Assembly (NCBI GenBank): GCA_025361105.1
Contig: JANYAW010000388.1
Location: 1-7,976 of the forward strand
Direction: 5' to 3'
DNA length: 7,976 bases
Source of the DNA: Rhodocyclaceae bacterium
Lineage (GTDB): Bacteria > Pseudomonadota > Gammaproteobacteria > Burkholderiales > Rhodocyclaceae
The position numbers and the translations under genes were made by a program. Below, piece by piece: positions 6,265 through 7,976 of this stretch. Below the pieces are notes generated by a model. The model searched no databases and was not told the origin of the DNA. It saw only the letters and a list, made by a program, of their open reading frames with translations. Within the stretch, counting starts at the first letter, position 1. Each line of letters starts with the position of its first letter.

Positions 6265-7152
6265 ATGACCCACACCCGCGCTGTTGCGCTGATGATCCTT
6301 GTCACCTTGCTTTGGAGCATGGCAGGCGTGGTCACGCGCCATCTTGACGCAGCGGCGAGTTTTGAAGTCACCTTCTGGCGCAGTTTCTTCAACGCCCTCT
6401 CCTTGCTCATCGCATTGACGATTTTGCGCGGCCCGTCGTTGTGGCGCACGATCTGGCAATCGCCGCGCGTGGTGTGGCTTGCCGGCCTGTGTTGGGCGAT
6501 CATGTTCACGGCGTTTATGGTCGCATTGACGCTTACCACTGTGGCCAACGTGCTGGTCACCATGGCCATCGGGCCGCTGCTCACGGCGCTGATGTCGCGG
6601 GTGTTTTTACATCACCGATTACCATTCAGAACCTGGTGCGCAATTGCCGTCGCTGGTGCAGGCATAGTCTGGATGTTCGGTATGGAAGCCAGCAGCGGCG
6701 CTTCCGTGATCGGCACGCTGATTGCTCTGGCGGTCCCACTGGCCGCGTCGACCAATTTCGTCATCATGCAACACGTCAGTCACGACAAGGACGACGAAAT
6801 CACCCACGACATGTTGCCCGCGATTTTGATCGGCGCGACGCTTAGTGCACTGGTCAGCCTGCCACTGGCCTGGCCCATGCAGGCCAACGCGCATGACCTA
6901 AGTTTGCTGGCGCTGCTGGGTGTCGCGCAACTCGCATTGCCCTGTCTGCTGATGGTGCGATTAACGCGCCAACTATCCGCTACCGAAATATCCTTGCTCG
7001 GATTGCTCGAAGTCGTTTTTGGCGTCACCTGGGCCTGGCTGGGTGCGGGCGAATCTCCCTCGGCGAACACGCTGATTGGTGGTGCCTTGGTGCTAGGTGC
7101 GTTGATGGGCAATGAGCTGCTGGCGCTGCGTAAGCGTGTAGCGAGGCGATAA
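6265..7152 (+). CDS. DMT superfamily permease (EamA domains)
   Basis: Inner-membrane drug/metabolite transporter family protein; relatives include the exporters RhtA and YdcZ-like and EamA permeases for amino acids and metabolites. The 295-residue product fits the usual ten-helix architecture with two EamA repeats, about 6-138 and 148-286. The first repeat begins with L-L-W-S-M-A-G-V-V-T-R and F-W-R-S-F-F. The second ends with the family hallmark L-L-E-V-V-F-G-V-T-W-A-W-L-G-A-G-E-S-P followed by L-I-G-G-A-L-V-L (247-278). A basic tail, RKRVARR, ends the protein on the cytoplasmic side. The ATG at 6265 has no strong Shine-Dalgarno. The 114-base gap before it holds a GAGCG/CGCTC dyad (6211-6215, 6231-6235) with no T-run. 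The substrate is unknown, and nothing ties it functionally to the kinase genes. Confidence 0.9.
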   Translation: MTHTRAVALMILVTLLWSMAGVVTRHLDAAASFEVTFWRSFFNALSLLIALTILRGPSLWRTIWQSPRVVWLAGLCWAIMFTAFMVALTLTTVANVLVTMAIGPLLTALMSRVFLHHRLPFRTWCAIAVAGAGIVWMFGMEASSGASVIGTLIALAVPLAASTNFVIMQHVSHDKDDEITHDMLPAILIGATLSALVSLPLAWPMQANAHDLSLLALLGVAQLALPCLLMVRLTRQLSATEISLLGLLEVVFGVTWAWLGAGESPSANTLIGGALVLGALMGNELLALRKRVARR

Positions 7153-7160
7153 ACGACGGC

Positions 7161-7210
7161 GTGTCACCAGCACCAACTGGCAATGGCAATTTACGTTCTC
7201 AAAAAGAACT
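7161..7210. repeat. Intergenic repeat, copy 2
   Basis: Starts eight bases after the permease stop. Bases 7161-7184 match 1586-1609 at 20 of 24 positions, sharing GCACCAACTGGC (7170-7181). CTCAAAAAGAACT (7198-7210) follows, as in copy 1 but three bases further away. Here the core is bounded by CCAG (7167-7170) and CTGG (7177-7180), which could form a small 4-bp hairpin. The function is unknown. Confidence 0.45.
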
Positions 7211-7224
7211 CCACCATGGTCCCA

Positions 7225-7242
7225 TTAATTCGCTTTAATTCG
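7225..7242. repeat. Pair of TTAATTCG direct repeats
   Basis: TTAATTCG at 7225-7232 and again at 7235-7242 are exact copies whose starts are 10 bases apart, about one helical turn. They lie in the non-coding gap before the ASCH gene and could be a binding site for a tandem-bound regulator. This is inferred from spacing alone. Confidence 0.4.
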
Positions 7243-7268
7243 GCGGCTTAGCCCGCATGCCGGTCAAG

Positions 7269-7289
7269 CAATCTCTCAATCGTGATTGC
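7269..7289. promoter_or_regulatory. Dyad in the leader of the ASCH gene
   Basis: GCAATC (7269-7274) is the exact reverse complement of GATTGC (7284-7289). A second CAATC (7277-7281) can pair with the same GATTG (7284-7288), giving two mutually exclusive pairings. No T-run follows, so it is not a simple terminator. It may be an operator-like site or chance. The rest of the 7211-7376 gap shows no clear promoter. Confidence 0.3.
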
Positions 7290-7376
7290 GTCCGGTAAGA
7301 TGCAACGAACCAATTGATGAGAGCCGTCACCGATCCAGTGGCGGCAATTACACACACGATTTTTGGGGGTATTGGC

Positions 7377-7976
7377 ATGACAGCGCAACTCCGTTGCCTC
7401 GCAGTGCAGCAGCCTTTCGCATGGGCCTTGTGTGCCAACGTCAAGAGCATTGAGAACCGAACTTGGACAACCAAATATCGGGGCACAATTGTGATTGTCG
7501 CCAGCAGCGCAACCGCCCAGATCAAGCGATACCAAAAGGATGCAAAACCCGAGAAGCTGTCGACGGAGCATCTGACTGTCAGTGCCGCCATCGGCCTTGT
7601 CGACATCGTCGATGTGGTTCCGCTCAATCCGAAGATTGAAGGTAACTCGTGGGCGTTTGGCCCTTACTGTTGGCAGCTTGCCAACGGTCGTTTGTTCAAG
7701 GCACCGATACCGTGTAAAGGCAAGCTCAATCTCTATTTGCCAGACGACGAGCTTGCTCAGAAGATCAGTGCGCAAGCGCCAGTTGCAAAGGCACCGACTT
7801 TGGACAGGAGCGGCAGTGCGTGGATAGCGGCAATGACAAATATCCCGGCAGACGAGCGCATTTACGCCCACATGGAAAACTACATAAAGCTCGACGACTG
7901 GGACAACGTTTTGCGCATGTCGGCAAGTGGATTAGCTCTGAACCCCGACGACTTTGATTTCTTGGCCAATCAAGCC
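7377..7976 (+). CDS. ASCH-domain protein with TPR-like tail, partial
   Basis: The frame is open for 200 codons to the right edge, so the C-terminus is missing. Residues 1-125 resemble the ASCH (PUA-like) fold, an RNA- or nucleotide-binding module. The start, L-A-V-Q-Q-P-F-A-W-A-L, is typical. N21-V-K23-S-I-E26-N-R28-T-W corresponds to the GxKxxExR signature with Asn in place of Gly, and is followed by T-K-Y-R-G. A late block, C-W-Q-L-A-N-G-R-L-F-K-A-P-I-P-C-K-G, also fits. After a linker rich in Ala, Pro and Lys (126-145), residues about 160-193 (ERIYAHMENYIKLDDWDNVL, then A-L-N-P-D-D) fit one TPR helix pair. GGGGGT (7365-7370) before the ATG may act as ribosome binding site. Some ASCH proteins, such as E. 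coli YqfB, are amidohydrolases, but no activity can be assigned here. Confidence 0.75.
   Translation, partial: MTAQLRCLAVQQPFAWALCANVKSIENRTWTTKYRGTIVIVASSATAQIKRYQKDAKPEKLSTEHLTVSAAIGLVDIVDVVPLNPKIEGNSWAFGPYCWQLANGRLFKAPIPCKGKLNLYLPDDELAQKISAQAPVAKAPTLDRSGSAWIAAMTNIPADERIYAHMENYIKLDDWDNVLRMSASGLALNPDDFDFLANQA

Noticed and set aside
6084..6584. 166-codon minus-strand open frame across the kinase/permease junction
   Set aside because: It overlaps two well-supported genes on the other strand and has no recognisable motif.
7248..7871. 207-codon open frame on the minus strand
   Set aside because: Its composition is rich in Arg, Cys and His with no recognisable domain, and it lies opposite the ASCH-domain gene, which has clear motifs.

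Overview
The window looks like an ordinary chromosomal stretch of a Gram-negative proteobacterium, most likely a betaproteobacterium. This rests on moderate GC, dense same-strand coding, a DgkA-type diacylglycerol kinase, a COX15-type heme A synthase (so an aa3-type oxidase), a periplasmic PCu(A)C copper chaperone, and an AzlC protein whose style resembles Burkholderiales homologues. The taxonomic call is inference from protein style only. All ten supported genes lie on the + strand. No rRNA, tRNA, CRISPR array, transposase or integrase is visible.

Layout: dgkA (38-460) is followed by a good hairpin-plus-T-run terminator that begins inside its stop codon. Next come heme A synthase (535-1581) and an azlC-azlD pair joined by an ATGA overlap (1638-2680), predicted to export branched-chain amino acids. 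After a 167-base gap with a plausible promoter comes a secreted PCu(A)C copper chaperone (2848-3306). A three-gene signalling block follows: a Spy/CpxP-like periplasmic protein with a Gly/Met-rich tail (3424-4053), an OmpR-family response regulator (about 4088-4855) and its HAMP-containing sensor kinase (4870-6150). A DMT/EamA permease (6265-7152) and a 224-base non-coding gap lead to an ASCH-domain protein with a TPR-like tail (7377 onward), which runs off the right edge.

How the genes may work together: heme A synthase and PCu(A)C both serve cytochrome c oxidase maturation (heme A and CuA supply). The Spy-like protein with its kinase/regulator pair looks like an envelope- or metal-stress circuit. 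The block could therefore be a respiratory/copper homeostasis neighbourhood, although the genes are probably several transcription units and the link is inference.

No clearly new system is seen. The points most worth a second look are: an imperfect 24-base repeat with a downstream A-rich match, placed just after two unrelated genes 5.6 kb apart; a regular four-run G-quadruplex motif at the 3' end of the spy-like gene; the ASCH-TPR fusion with an altered signature motif; and paired direct repeats and dyads in the gap before it.
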